A stretch of 64,000 bases of DNA from the NCBI GenBank assembly GCA_963576725.1, contig OY755246.1, positions 73,339,467 to 73,403,466 on the forward strand, given 5' to 3'. The translations under genes and the position numbers were made by a program. Source of the stretch: Azorinus chamasolen (taxonomy: Eukaryota; Mollusca; Bivalvia; Cardiida; Solecurtidae). Positions 12,428 to 25,744 of this stretch are shown here, in pieces (positions within the stretch are counted from its first letter, which is position 1; every line of letters starts with the position of its first letter). The notes beneath the pieces are model-generated. The model had not been told where the DNA came from, ran no database searches, and saw only the letters and a program-made list of their open reading frames with translations.

Positions 12428-12493
12428 AAACAGAGTAGACCCTGATCAGACGGCTTAAACGGGAGTCGCCTGATCTGGGTCTACTCTGTTTGC
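12428..12493. repeat. GTAGACCC hairpin module, well-preserved copy
   Basis: AAACAGAGTAGACC at the left pairs with GGTCTACTCTGTTT at the right. Inside, TGATCAGACGGC pairs imperfectly with GTCGCCTGATC. The structure is about 65 bp and nearly fully self-complementary. It sits inside a MITE-like segment (12325-12535) containing CATGAATATTAG and ending CATGGAGTAAAG. Confidence 0.8.
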
Positions 12494-12699
12494 ATAGGCA
12501 TAGAAAGGCATATTCATGGAGTAAAGATTTAAAATGCTGCGTTATGGTCAATTCATAATGTAAACTACAAAATTCTAAACGCTTTCTTTTCTCTTTTATA
12601 TGATCTTTTTTGGTATATTTATTCGAAGAGCTTGGGTCTTAAAAAGTCTACGGCAAAATGGGTTAATAGTAAAGAAATTATAGTCAAAGTTTTATAAGG

Positions 12700-12960
12700 A
12701 CAAGGGGGTCATTTGCTCTATATCGCTCACCTGAATTACGACTTGAACTGAAATTTACACACAGTTTGGATCAAGATCTGATACGAAATTAATGACTGGC
12801 TGACCAAGATCCAAGCTGCTTACAACTTGTGACAATTTTGTCTTAGGTCAAAATGCCTAAATCTGATCTTTTAGAAATTCAAGCAGAAGACAATTCTAAA
12901 GCAGACATCCTGGTAAGGTTTTGAAAGATCCCATGATTAACTGCGAGATTAGTTTTTATT
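12700..12960 (-). mobile_element. Helitron-like terminus plus shared segment
   Basis: On the minus strand the segment ends ...GAGCGATATAGAGC then CCCCCTTG|T at 12700, a variant of the CTCTTG|T terminus seen at 14250 and 15598. The inner part (12755-12915, with GTTTGGAT..AGATCTGATAC and CTGATCTTTTAGAAATTCAA) recurs at 15735-15885 and 54474-54640. No protein is encoded. Confidence 0.55.
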
Positions 12961-13276
12961 GAAACGTGTGATAGAAAATTCCAACTAGTATTTGATTTTA
13001 TTGTAATTATTTACTGCATTGTAATATATTATCTCCAGTCGGCACACATATATTTGATCGAAATTCAAAATGTCCATGTTTCATTTTACTGCAGACAACA
13101 CTCTTGATTTACAGTCAACTGCGGGTCATTTTCATGTCACTATGTGTTCCAACTACCTTTTGCACTCTTAGCAATTAACTGTTTCAATGCCTGAGAATTG
13201 CCGTTATATTTCCGTCTGCTTCAAGTTTAAGAATGGACGTTTGTTCAATGTCTTTGCAAAAAGATAAACAGTGTGT

Positions 13277-13347
13277 CAAACAGTTTGGATCCTGATGAGA
13301 GGCCGAGCTACACGTCGTCTCATCTGGATCCAAAACTGTTTTGCATA
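13277..13347. repeat. GTAGACCC hairpin module, diverged copy
   Basis: AAACAGTTTGGATCCTGATGAG pairs with CTCATCTGGATCCAAAACTGTTT around a short loop. The stem is the same type as at 12428 but with changed bases on both arms. A second copy follows at 13455-13535 (AAACAGTTTTGACCC ... GGATCCAGAATGTTT). Confidence 0.65.
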
Positions 13348-13535
13348 TGATATTACAGACCCGTTTATGGCTTTGAATGGGTTAATGTCTGCAAATATTG
13401 TCGCCTGCTTCATTTTTTCCTTCCATATCTATTCAAAAATAAATGTCAGAGTGAAAAACAGTTTTGACCCTGATGAGTGCCAAGTTACTCGGCGTTTCAT
13501 ATGGATCCAGAATGTTTGCAAAGCTTGTTATAAAT

Positions 13536-14249
<714 letters not shown>

Positions 14250-15243
14250 ACAAGAGGGAGATGATGGCCCTGATATCGCTCACCAGAGTGCCATTGACAG
14301 CAGACATTTCTAACAGATAACTGCAAAAATCAGTGTTATAACCCTATCAGTGCTAAGCATGACTTGACTGAAATTAGCACAGTTTGGATTCTGATCTGAT
14401 ACATTTGTAACTTCATAATTATGAACTTCATAATTATGTGGTTTGTACAAGAGGGTTAATTGAAAGATTGGTATGTATTAAAAACAGTGTGAACAAACAG
14501 ACAATAATTCTGAAGCAGACATCAACTAGAGTATAGTGCAGGTGAACTTCAACTTGACATCTCAAGATAACTAGCTGGCTAGCTAGTGGTTCAAAGGGTA
14601 ACCTTTATACTGTAGAAGTCTATTTTAAAATATAACCCACATGGCAGGGCCAAATTTAACCTCAGAACATTGATATTAACACAATTCATAAAGGTATACT
14701 AAGTAAATCTATACACCAAATATCTAAGCTCTGGAACATGCAGTTTTTGGCAAGAAGATTTTTAAAGTTTTTCCTATGCCTAACTAATGAACCAAGCACT
14801 CTGTAACAGACAGCTGGTACAACAGTCTGCTTAAAAAAACTAGCCACCCCTGGGGCGGGGCCAATTTTGACCCCAGGGGCATAATTTATATAACTTTTGT
14901 AGAGGACCTAAACATGATGCTATATGCCAAATATTAAAGCTGAGAACCTTGTAGATTCAGAGGAGAATATTTTTAAAGTTTTCACTATGTTTCTATTGAA
15001 AACTTGACAACCCTGGGGCGGGGCAAATTTTGACCCCAGGGGCATAATTTATATAACTTTTGTAGAGGACCTAAATATGATGCTATATGCCAAAGATGAA
15101 AGCTGAGAACCCTGTAGATTCAGAGGAGAAGATTTTTTTTAAAGGTTCAAATTGTTGACGAACGACGACGAACGACGCACGACGAACGTCATCGGACATC
15201 AGGCGATCACAATAGCTCACCCTAAGCACTTTATGCTCTGGTG
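14250..15243 (-). mobile_element. Helitron-like non-autonomous element with tandem core
   Basis: Read on the minus strand it starts TCACCAGAGCATAAAGTGC (the TC start of Helitrons) near 15243. It then passes an ACGACGAAC-type simple block and about 2 tandem units of about 175 bp (CCCTGGGGCGGGGC at 14847 and 15012). It ends CATCTCCCTCTTG|T at 14250. AGGG and CCCT just before the end can pair as the short terminal hairpin expected of Helitrons, although CTTG departs from the classical CTRR. No Rep/helicase. The insertion point abuts the GACA microsatellite on its left. Confidence 0.6.
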
Positions 15244-15597
15244 AGTTAAAAACAGAGATAGTGAGGAAGAGAGCGAGACAGGTAGACAGAAACAGACAGA
15301 CATGCAGAGAAAAAAGAGAAAATGAGCGGGAGAGAGAGAGGAAGACAGAGAGAGGAAGACAGACAAACAGGCAGTAGTCAGACAGAGAGAGCTAGAGAGC
15401 AAGAGAGACATGCAGACAGAGAGACAGACAGAGACAAACAGAGAAAGAAGTGCAGACGATAAGACCATATCTGTCTCTAAATAAGACAATATACTCTTAC
15501 TCGTCCGAAGGTGTGAAGATGAAAAATCAATGACATTATGAAAGTAATTCAGATGGAAGGGGCTTGTTTTGGTCTTTTTCGGAAAAACTTTTTAAAA
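15244..15597. repeat. GACA/GAGA-rich low-complexity DNA
   Basis: Degenerate GACAGACA, GAGAGAGA and GGAAGACAGA runs to about 15450, then about 140 bp without features. The minus-strand Ser-rich frame is an artefact of this composition. Confidence 0.8.
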
Positions 15598-15900
15598 CAA
15601 GAGGGTGATTGGCCCTATATCGCTCACTTGAGTTACAGTAATATATTTTTTTAAGTGGACAACATTTCTAGCAGATCACAGAAACTTAGTGCATTGCTTT
15701 CTTCCTTTCACCGCTGAATCAACTTGAACTAAAATTGACACACAGTCTGGATTCAGATCTAATACCAAGTAACTGTCTGACCACGATCTAAACTGTTTAC
15801 AATTTAGGTCAAACTGCCTAAAACTGATCTTTTAGAAATTCAAATGACAACAAATCTGAAGCAGACGACATTACAGATCTCTTTGGAAGAGCTTGCTTAA
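15598..15900 (-). mobile_element. Helitron-like end fragment
   Basis: On the minus strand it ends GGGCCAATCACCCTCTTG|T at 15598, with AGGG and CCCT able to pair. The inner part (15735-15885) is a copy of the shared segment at 12755-12915 and 54474-54640. The other end is not visible, so it is a truncated copy. Confidence 0.55.
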
Positions 15901-16127
15901 AGGCATGTCTAAGCTCCTTATATAAGTGACCCCTATATACACAGTATCCACCTGTGCTGATTGATTTCCTTGAGTGCTCCTGCAGTGTCCAGTCAGGGTC
16001 AGTGACCATATGAGATAAAGTTATGCAATTATACCTTGATCCAGGTAGATAGGCAAATAAAATGCTAGGCAATATTTAATGCCAGTTTTTGTGTGAAATG
16101 ACCAATTAAAATATCCATAAAAATATT

Positions 16128-16457
16128 TTAACCCCTTCTCTCATATAAACCTGTTTTTACGCAAACAGAGTAGACCAAGTTTAAACAGCTCCTATAGAAG
16201 CCGTTTGATCAGGGTCTGCTCTGTTACAGAAATAATGTGTTCTTACGGATTAAAAATAAGAGTAGAACCAGATCAGACGGCTCCTATAGAAGCTGTCTGA
16301 TCAAGGTCTGCTCTGTTTGCTTTTGACAAGATATAGATTTGATTTTACAGTTTTTATCAAAGCTTAAACTTCTCTTTATGGAAATGACGTGTTTTACGCA
16401 TCAGCAAACAGAGTAGACCCAGATCAGTTTTTGTCAAAGCAAACGGGAAAGGGTTAA
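16128..16457. mobile_element. TTAA-type MITE containing two hairpin modules
   Basis: It starts TTAACCCCTTCTC at 16128 and ends GGGAAAGGGTTAA at 16457, so TTAA flanks CCCYTT/AAAGGG ends as in piggyBac-type elements. The interior holds GTAGACCC hairpins at 16159-16224 and 16259-16322 (both with GCTCCTATAGAAGC at the tip) and a half copy at about 16404. It shows that the hairpin module travels inside this MITE family. Confidence 0.65.
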
Positions 16458-16849
16458 TAGGCGTTTAGAAATAATTCTAGCTCTAGGTGTGAATATTTTA
16501 AAATCAGCCAATTAAACGAGTCAATAGTTTTTTTAACAATCTAAATTGAGAAGATTACTCATTTTTTGAGTAACATTAATTATTAATTTACAATAATTTT
16601 GATTAACTTAAAACATTATTTGTTTTCAAAATCAAATTAAAATAAATACAATTAATAGCAAGGAGAAAATCTTTATTAAACACCTAAATTTCAACTAAAT
16701 ACAATTGATAAAGACTATATTACATGACTCGCATAATAAAAAACTATTAAAATAAATGATCCTAATGATACTAAATACTTTTTTTCAATCGCATAAATTA
16801 ACTGCAGAAACAAACATAACATTATGCAAAGACCTATGATAGCATCCAG

Positions 16850-18700
16850 TACAATTTGCAACGTTACTACAAAACGGGTCGCAAGGTCCCATACGAAATG
16901 TAGTAAACTGTTTTTGACTCTATTTCATTAAGTAGGCAAGGTATCGGAAAGATTTTTACTGTGCACTCTGATATTGTCAATATGAAGGACCACCCCAAAT
17001 TTGGTTGCAGTCACACAACCATGCTCGGTGTAATAGGAGTTTACTACATATTGAATTTGGCATACCAACCCAATTTGTAGTAATTACTACAATTTGCAAC
17101 GTTACTACAAAACGGGTTGGGAGGGTTTCACGCAAAGTGTAGTAACCCGTTTTGTAGTAATTACTACATTCAGCGATGTAATTATTGTTTATAACATTTT
17201 GTTATATGTTATTAGTATTACTATACATAATACAAAATATTATATATTATATTATATAATATTATATATTATAAAAATATGCCAAAAAGTCATTTTATTT
17301 CATGGTATTGTTTCCTATCGATTATAAAATTTTTTATAAAAATTTAAAAAAATATATATTATATAATATTATATAATATTATGTGATATTTTATCATTTT
17401 AAATGATATCATTTCATATACATGCAAGTTTACTACAAAGTGAGTTGTGAAGTTTTAACACAAACTGTAGTAAAATATTATATATTATATTATATAATAT
17501 TATATATTATGAACATATGCCAAAAAGTCATTTTATTTCATGGTATTGTTTTATATGGATAAAAAAATATTATTTAAAATTATATATTATATATATTATA
17601 TATATTATATTATATAATATTTAATCATTTTATATTACATCATTTCATATTTATGCACAATTACTACAAAAGGAGTTGTCTTGTTTTTAAACAAACTGTA
17701 GTAACCCACTTTGTAGTAATTACTACAATTTGCAACGTTACTACAAAACGGGTTGGGAGGGTTTCACGCAAATTGTAGTAACCCGTTTTGTAGTAATTAC
17801 TACATTCAGCGACGTTATTATTGTTTATAACATTTTGTTATATGTTATATTAGTATTATTATACATAATACAAATATTATATATTATATTATATATTATT
17901 ATATATTATTAAAATATGCCAAAAAGTCATTTTATTTCATGGTATTGTTTCCTATCGATTATAAAAAAAATTATGAAAATTTGAAAAATATATATATTAT
18001 ATAATATTGTATAATATTTAATCATTTTATATGATATTATTTCATATACATGCAATATTACTACAAAATGAGTTGTGAAGTTTTAACACAAACTGTAGTA
18101 AAATATTATATATTATATTATATATATTATATATTATGAACATATGCCAAAAAGTCATTTTATTTCATAGTATTGTTTTATATGGATAAAAAAAATTTTT
18201 TTTTAAATTATATATTATATATATTATATTATAAATTATATAATATTTAATCATTTTATATTATATCATTTCATATTTAAGCACAATTACTACAAAATGA
18301 GTTGTCTTGTTTTTAAACAAACTGTAGTAACCCACTTTGTAGTAATTACTACAATTTGCAACGTTACTACAAAACGGGTCGCAAGGTCCCATACGAAATG
18401 TAGTAAACTGTTTTTGACTCTATTTCATTAAGTAGGCAAGGTATCGGAAAGATTTTTACTGGGCACTCGGATATTGTCAATATGAAGGACCACCCCAAAT
18501 TCGGTTGCAGTCACACAACCATGCTCGGTGTAATAGGAGTTTACTACATATTGAATTTGGCATACCAACCCAATTTGTAGTAATTACTACAATTTGCAAC
18601 GTTACTACAAAACGGGTTGGGGGGGATTCACGCAAAGTGTAGTAACCCGTTCTGTAGTAATTACTACAATTTGCAACGTTACTACAAAACGGGTTGTAAC
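16850..18700 (-). repeat. Right tandem array, inverted
   Basis: Same units as 5205-10700 but in reverse orientation. The reverse of the ACCGAGCATGG landmark lies at about 17025 and 18525, 1.5 kb apart, equal to one 870 plus one 640 bp unit. The TTGTAGTAATTACTACAA palindrome or its TGTAGTAATTACTACA core occurs at least seven times. Long open frames starting MQRYYKTGW occur here and in the left array because the same unit is repeated. They are not genes. Confidence 0.92.
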
Positions 18701-18708
18701 ATGGCTGT

Positions 18709-20344
18709 GCGAAGCCCTCGTACTTTCACCGGAGCATTTAAGCTTGTATTTGTCGCTTAGCTTTCTTAAATCTGTTATCCTACATAAACAGAATAAAGAA
18801 CGTCTGGAGTCAGATTTAACATCCCTATAAACATATAAACACCCATCCCAACAAAGACAAAGAACTAAAATTAAAACAACACGGCAACAATAAACACGAC
18901 TGGATGCGTGCATTACTCATAAATGGTAAGGGAATCTTCTCAAATAACTAAACTATTCTGATGTATTGTAATTAGACTTCCTTGATTTTATCTTATTTTC
19001 CTAATTTTTAAGAGCTATCTGTACAGAGAATTTCTCTTAAAATGAATGAACTTGCACATTTGGATGGCAATTATGATAAAGTACATGCTTCTTTGCTACT
19101 TATGAACGTTCAAATGACAAACTGTGTGTATCGCCTTGCTTGTATCCGCCCAAAGCTGGCTTGAGAAAATGCAGGAATTCTGAGTTAGGGCTTTCAATCG
19201 CGATGCACTGTCTCTTACATAGTTGGGCCCGGTATATTTATGGTAATAAGCATTCGAAAATCAAATGTAGGGTACAAAAATTGGCCGAGGTTTGTCGAAT
19301 TGGTGCGAAGGGGTTTTAGGGCCAAGAAGTAATAAATGAAATGGTATTGGGTATTTTAGCTTTAGAGGTCACATCTCGAGCGGCTGATCGACAGAAACAA
19401 AATTCATAGCGTCGTCTCGAGTTGGTCAGCTCAGTTATTTTGAAAACAGGGCGGGAAATATCTCGAAAGCGAAGTAAATAACTGACTGATTGATGTGGCA
19501 GTCGACGATGAAAATACGGTCAGAAAAACAAGAATCACAGTTTCCGTTTTCAGCATTTTATCATTGAAAATAAAAATGTGCATGTGCGTACACATTATCA
19601 TGCAAAATGTATCTGGAAAACTGAATTATTTAAACCTATTCAGTTTAAAGCGAAAACTTGATATATTTAGAAATCCACATGATGCTTGAAAGAACCAGCT
19701 CTAAGGAATAAGAATTTGAATTAAGCATTTTCTTTAGACAGGGTAACATTTGTGTTATTCTCAAATAAAACAATTATCATTATTTCAAAATTTAATAATA
19801 AAAAAACCTCATGGTTTGGCCTTAAGAAGTTTTTCCCTCTGTGAATATTTCACCAGTACACCGAAAATATCTTCGTTTCTTACATACATATCAATTTACG
19901 TGTATGCAGACAGGTGTGTGTACAAACTATCTCGACCCGTTTTAATCGTTTCTTAGAAAACAAGGTTATGCAATTGATAACAGTTTTTATTAAGGGATTC
20001 TTACAGGATTCTTAAGGAAGTAATTTCTCAGATGGAAAGATTGGACAAATATGTGCTGTAATTGCTGGATTTGCTGTCGAAGGATCTCCTACTTTCAGAA
20101 CATGTGTACTTCATATCAGCAGGTGTTATAAGCGCTTGAGTGGCGGTCGTAAAAAGTCGCCCCGTGTTGTTTAACTTTCTGTTCCTTCGGCGTTGCACTT
20201 TTAATAACTGCTGATAAGGTTACAATATTTGGAATGACATGATAATTACTTCTATACATAAGTTAACTGTTTCCACAAATACTGGGTACGGGATTATAAA
20301 TTGCGTGCACAATATACGATTGCTTTAACACTTTTCCTCATAAA
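18709..20344. other. Unannotated single-copy-looking stretch
   Basis: I see no gene, no RNA and no repeat shared with the rest of the window. Frames are short and without recognisable motifs. Confidence 0.3.
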
Positions 20345-20565
20345 TACGTGTTTCAACGTATTTGTAAACAGAGTAGACCCATATCAGACGTCTGCTATAG
20401 GAGCCCTCTGATCAGGCTCTGTTTGTTAGTGGAATTTGGTAGACCTGTTTCCCTACTTTCTGAAATGGCTATAAAGCTCCACTTTCCATATTTCATTATA
20501 ATTATTTTGTTCATGAATATTCAGTTGGTATTGAAATTTGGAATAAACATAGAACAGGAAACGGT
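20345..20565. repeat. GTAGACCC hairpin module in MITE remnant
   Basis: GTAAACAGAGTAGACCC ... GGAGCC ... CTGATCAGG at 20362-20430 is a partly degraded copy. ATGAATATTCAG near 20515 is shared with the MITE interiors elsewhere. Confidence 0.55.
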
Positions 20566-20694
20566 TTAAGAAACGAATTATTTCTTCTAAATCAGACAAA
20601 AGGTCAAGATGTAAAACAAATATCTAAGGCATCCAAAATGTTACAACATCTGGGATAATATTGTTGAGTCATTTATAAAAAGATGTAAAAAGTA

Positions 20695-20846
20695 AAGTAC
20701 CTAGTTATAGTCTACTTTCAGTCCGAATGACCGTTCAGCCGACTGTACATTTACTCCCCTGGTCATTGAGTCATTGGCCTACAATATTGAGCACTGCTAA
20801 CATATGGCGCAATCATGCAGCCGCAGTACCGGCGAGTGACATCGGC
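20695..20846 (-). mobile_element. 5'-truncated SINE copy
   Basis: Nearly identical to the 3' part of the SINE at 48924-49228. Both contain GGCCAATGACTCAATGACC and end AACTAGGTACTTT on the minus strand. The tRNA-derived head is missing. The A/T-rich tail lies on the low-coordinate side, as expected for a minus-strand insertion. Confidence 0.75.
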
Positions 20847-21194
20847 CACATATCTCATTCAGCTTTTGATACTTCTCTAGCAGCAGATAACAACAATGCC
20901 CAATACATGTAAATTCAAATCACATACACAAAGGCAAACTAAAAGAATAATTTCAAAGTTATTTCTTCTGAATCTAATTTTCATTTCACATCAAAGGCAG
21001 TAATGTGCACAGCTACATAACGTATCAATATAAATTCAGAAACATACTGAAAAGATACCAGTAAATGTCTGTTAAAGATAAGAAAAATATCCCAGTTATT
21101 TAAGAGAAAATAACATTAAAATATGATACACAAAGAAATCAAAGCAACACTTTCAAACTGATAGTAAAGCCATGAGAATGTTTGTATAAGCCGG

Positions 21195-21640
21195 TTTTCA
21201 TGTTTGTATAATCAGTGATATATGTACTAGCCGCTTGACATGTTTGTATAATCAGTGATGTACGCACTAGCCGCTTGTCATGTTTGTATAATCAGTGATG
21301 TATGTACTAGCCGGTTGTCATGTTTGTATAATCAGTGATGTATGTAATAGCCGGTTGTCATGTTTGTATAATCAGTGATGTATGTACTAGCCGGTTGTCA
21401 TGTTTGTATAATCAGTGATGTATGTAATAGCCGGTTGTCATGTTTGTATAATCAGTGATGTATGTAATAGCCGGTTGTCATGTTTGTATAATCAGACAGA
21501 CAGACAGACAATATCTTTATTTTCATCTCAGATACACAAGGTACAACATGAGGAATTTTTATAAATCGTTTTTAACATAAAATGAAAACATACATGTTGT
21601 CATGTTTGTATAAGCAGGGATGTATGTACTAGCCGGTTGT
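21195..21640. repeat. 40 bp minisatellite, about 8 units plus one
   Basis: TGTTTGTATAATCAGTGATG recurs with a 40 bp period from 21200 to 21490 (GTACTAGCCGGTTGTCA completes the unit). One further unit follows the insertion at 21494-21600. Variants (GTACTAG/GTAATAG, CCGCTTG/CCGGTTG) alternate, which suggests two-unit amplification at 21320-21480. Confidence 0.93.
21494..21600 (-). mobile_element. LINE-type 3' end inserted in the minisatellite
   Basis: On the minus strand this reads ...AAAATAAAGATATTG then TCTG repeated four times. It has an AATAAA signal followed by a short tetranucleotide tail, the form of a 5'-truncated LINE or SINE 3' end. It lies inside one 40 bp unit. Confidence 0.6.
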
Positions 21641-23387
21641 CCAGAGCATGTTGCAACTTGGTTCAATCCTACATGTTTTACTTATTCAGCATTTCTAATA
21701 TACATATAGGACCTGAACTTTTAAAAACGACTCAATTATAAAGATTAATTAGTACTCCATTTACCCTTCCTAGCTCTGACTACATACTTAATTACTTAAA
21801 CATGTGCTGAGAGTGGTGATGTATTAGTGTTAAGTATTTAGCAATATGCACAGCAAAAAGTAGATTGATGTACCTAATTGTCAGTGTAAAATACTTATGC
21901 ATGTAGTTGAAATGTCTAACAGATGCATTTATCGTGTTTCCCCTATTTAACTCAATTTGTTTGCACTTTGGTTATTAGCCACTGAAACAGATTCTTATTT
22001 TCGTTCGTACTTTATAACAAGCGTGCTGATTTCTGATCCTTTGCTGTTTATTGGACCAGTATATATTGCCATTCGGTAAAATCAGATATGGTTACCTGTG
22101 TCTACCTTGCCAAAGGTGCACTGTAACATCGAATCATATAACCTACATACAAGTACGGAATGGTTTACTGTCTGATTCAAATTCACATTAACCAAACATC
22201 TGCCTCTCCTCCAGAGGATTTTACATCATTTATTGTAGAGAAAAGTGATACATGTAATTGATTCCGACAGATATGTCTATGGAATCAAGTTATACAGTGA
22301 TTTTGCATGCGTGATTGTACGTATCGAATTTAAATTCAAGACAGTTTATCGATAAAACGCTTGTAATGATAAAAATGTAAAATACTTGCAACTTGGTAGT
22401 TGCAAGTATTAATTAATCAGACGAAAAACAGAAACATAACATCGTTTCAACACCCTTTAGCGATCACCTAATTAATAACATCGAGTTAAATAAGTAACTG
22501 CTGTCGAATATTTCTGAGACGTTTTCGGCTTCTTTATTACGTTTTTATTACTAACTTTTTTCTGCAGCTGTGGTAACACACTTTTGTAAATACTCAGGTG
22601 GTCGCTCTGGTTGCTGTCAAGCAAAGTAACCACCCAATCGGTCAATTGATTTATTACCAGAATCTTACAATTCCAGAAACAGTACGGCGATAAAATACAG
22701 ACGGAACAATTTGCTTGTACATCTTATGGTTTTTAAAGAGTCCGTGTGTAGTGAGCAGCTCAATATAATCGCCAAAATAGAAATTAGGTGTATGTGCGTA
22801 CTCGTTTGCAATCGTACGTCCGTGTAGGCCAGGCGAAATTACTACAACCAATAACGCTGTGTTTTAAATTACCAGTTTTCGGTGTAATTTGTCAAATATC
22901 ATCAGTAGACTTCACATTTAGACATTACTTGTATATGTTGTGTATATACTTGTATACAACAATGAGGGTTTTCAATGCATGTACATCTTAATCAAGAGAA
23001 GAGTAGACATTATGTAAAGGACATATAACATCACCATTCTTTATAATTTCCATTCTCTTATAATCATTATAACAAAAGCATCCCTAATAACATTCCCCTA
23101 GAGGATGTTTTGCTTGCGCTAGATATCGACATGCTTTTTGCGGCTACCTAAGTTATTTGTATTCAATGGATATATACATGTATTGTAAGAATGAAGTAAG
23201 ATGAAGAAGTACAAGTACATCTTAAAACCCAAACGTATTGTGTAAAAGAAGTAGATCTACGTATATTTCATAAAGACATTTAAAGTGTTATGTCTCATCC
23301 ACAGACTGCCAGAATGTGTTTCATGCATATTGCACACACTTGTTAATGCTTAATATAGACCAATCGATCATAACACTATAGTCATTT
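21641..23387. other. Unannotated stretch
   Basis: No gene or window-wide repeat is recognised. A small inverted repeat CTTGCAACT ... AGTTGCAAG lies near 22386. Confidence 0.3.
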
Positions 23388-23545
23388 GACCCTTTACCTC
23401 ATGAATATTTACGTAAGAACTTTACGTAAGAAATGATGACTATGAATATTGATTTTTGACCATGGCAGAAATATATATTTTTTATAACCAAACAGAGCAG
23501 AATGGCATAGGGACCATCTGATCAGGGTCAAACCTCTGTTTGCAG
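23388..23545. mobile_element. MITE remnant with hairpin module
   Basis: CCCTTTACCTCATGAATATT and GACCATGGCAGAAA match the interior of the TTAA MITEs. AAACAGAGCAG...CATCTGATCAGGGTC...CTCTGTTTGC (23500-23545) is a shortened hairpin module. Confidence 0.55.
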
Positions 23546-23701
23546 CTACAGAGAACAATGAGAAACCCAAATTCAACTTTGTTTGAGACTTGGTCAGCAG
23601 TTTCTCAAAAGATTGAAAGAATCGGAAATAAGTGTAAATTGTAGATATTACACGGATCCTTCCGTTTCCGGATTTTAGACTTCACAGAGAACGAAGGCTT
23701 T

Positions 23702-25744
23702 GTTACAACCACTTTTGCAATAATAACCAGAATTGCAATAAATTTATTGCGAAACTGGGTCCAAATTCGTATTGCAATTACTTGACAACTTAAATGTTTA
23801 TTGCGAAACTGGTAAGGATGTAACAAGTGATATAATTTGTATTGCAAGTTTTTGACAATCAGTTTCGCAATAAAACCCAGAATTGCAATAACCTTTTATA
23901 CATTGGAGAAACGAGTTATTCATGCTTTGGCGGCAGTTGTTAACAGACGCGAACATCTTAAATGGACACATCCAAATGCCAGAAATGCCTAAATGGGTTT
24001 ATCAGCGCATTACGAAACCAACCTTATATCGTCTGTTTCTGTTTGAACATTGGGGATTGACAGCATAGTCCCAACCACTTTGGCAATAAATTATTGCGAA
24101 ACTGGTTGGGATGTAATGTAAAACGTGTCTAAATTTGTACTGCAATTACATGTACTTGACAAACACTTTTACAATAAAAAACCAGAATTGCAATAAATTC
24201 TTCTAGATTTATGATTTAAGTTACCGTTGCATTTCGGGTAGTTGCTAATAGTTGCAAACATCTGAATAGGACATACCCGAATGAAAACAAAGCCGAAATG
24301 GGCTTATCAGTAAATTAGGAAAACAACCATTTATCAGTGTTTTCTCTGTTTGAAACCTGCTGGATTGATAAATTAGTCGATTATAGGATTGTTTGTTTCG
24401 AAGGTAGTTGCAAACATCTTTCCAAAGCTAATTCGGATAATATGGAAGCCTAATAGGCTTATCAGCCATCTATGAAATTGCTCCAAAACTATCTGTTCTG
24501 AACTTATATATTCGAAAATTGACAGGAACGATAACAATGAAAACGAATTGGCCATAGTCTGCTAGATAAGACATCTTTTCAAGAATTACAAAATGTTTAT
24601 TGCGAAACTTTTTGGGATGTAAAACGTGACAAAATTTGTATTGCAATTATTTGACAACCAGTTTCGCAATAAAACCCGGCGGCAGTTGTAAAAAGATGCG
24701 AACATCTCAAATTGACACATCCAAATGCCAACAAATATTCTGAAAATGGTTAGTAATTCAAACTGCAACACTACTCACGCCCCCTTGCACCGGCTTAAGC
24801 AGTATTCAATTTTCAAAACAAATAACATCAAAACTAATGATCCCGAAGGACCAGAAAATATAACAACACTGAGAATGAAGCCTATATGGGCTTATCAGCA
24901 CATTATAAAACCAACCTAATATCGCCTCTTTCTGTTTGAACATTGGGGATTGACAGCGTAGTCACAACCACTTTTGCAGTAAATTTATTTCGAAACTGGT
25001 TGGGATGTAAAAAGTGTCTAAATTCGTATTGCAATTACTTGACACCAGAATTGCAATAAACTTTTCTACATTGGAGAAATGAGTTATTCATGTGTTGGCT
25101 GCAGATGTTAACAGACGCAAACATCTCAAATGGACACATCCAAATGCCAGAAAAGCTTAAATGGGCTTATCAGCGCATTATGAAACCAATCTTATATTGT
25201 CTGTTTCTGTTTGAACATTAGGGATTACCAGCGTAGTCCCAAAACACTTTTGCAATAAATTATTGCGAAACTGGTTGGGATGTAAGATGGGTCCAAATTC
25301 GTATTGCAATTACTTGACAACCAGTTTTGCAATAAAAACCAGAATTGCAATAATCTTTTCTAGATGACAGAAATAAGTTAGGGTTGCGTTTAGTAGTTGC
25401 AAACATCTTCAAATCACATGCCCAGATGAAAACAAAGCCCAAATTGGCTTATCAGTAACGTAAGAAACCAATCAGTTACCAGTGTGTTCTCTATTTGAAT
25501 AGTGTCTGGAGTGTTAAACTAGTCGATGATAGAACTTTTTTTCCGAAGGTAGTTGCAATCAACTGTTTAAAGCCAATTCGGATAATATGGAAGCCTAATG
25601 AACTTATATATAAATGAACTTATATATCAGATAATGTACGGGAATGATACCATTGATGACAGAACATTGATTTTTTCGAAGTGCAGTCAGAGATATTGTA
25701 GAGAAACGAAATACTTTATTGCGAAACTGGTTGGGATGTCTTAT
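23702..25744 (+). repeat. Second palindromic array (GCAATAAATTTATTGC family)
   Basis: It begins GTTACAACC at 23702. Units contain AATTGCAATAAATTTATTGC followed by GAAACTGGTTGGGATGTAA, and GACAACCAGTTTCGCAATAAAACC recurs at about 23850, 24650 and, in variant form, 24160 and 25315. Two unit types alternate. One has GAGTTATTCATG...AACAGACGCGAACATCT, the other has TAGTTGCAAACATCT...TTATCAGTAA. No coding potential. Confidence 0.8.
24735..24905 (+). repeat. R1 repeat copy (truncated)
   Basis: Contains CAACACTACTCACGCCCCC, CACCGGCTTAAGC and GATCCCGAAGGACCAGAA, shared with 25744, 44384, 45823 and 60804. The 5' hairpin part is missing. It lies within the second palindromic array. Confidence 0.75.

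Noticed and set aside
20727..20912. Small plus-strand frame also found at 48877
   Set aside because: Both are antisense reads of the same SINE body.
22654..22991. Small frames on both strands
   Set aside because: Short, without motifs, homologues or coding bias that can be seen.
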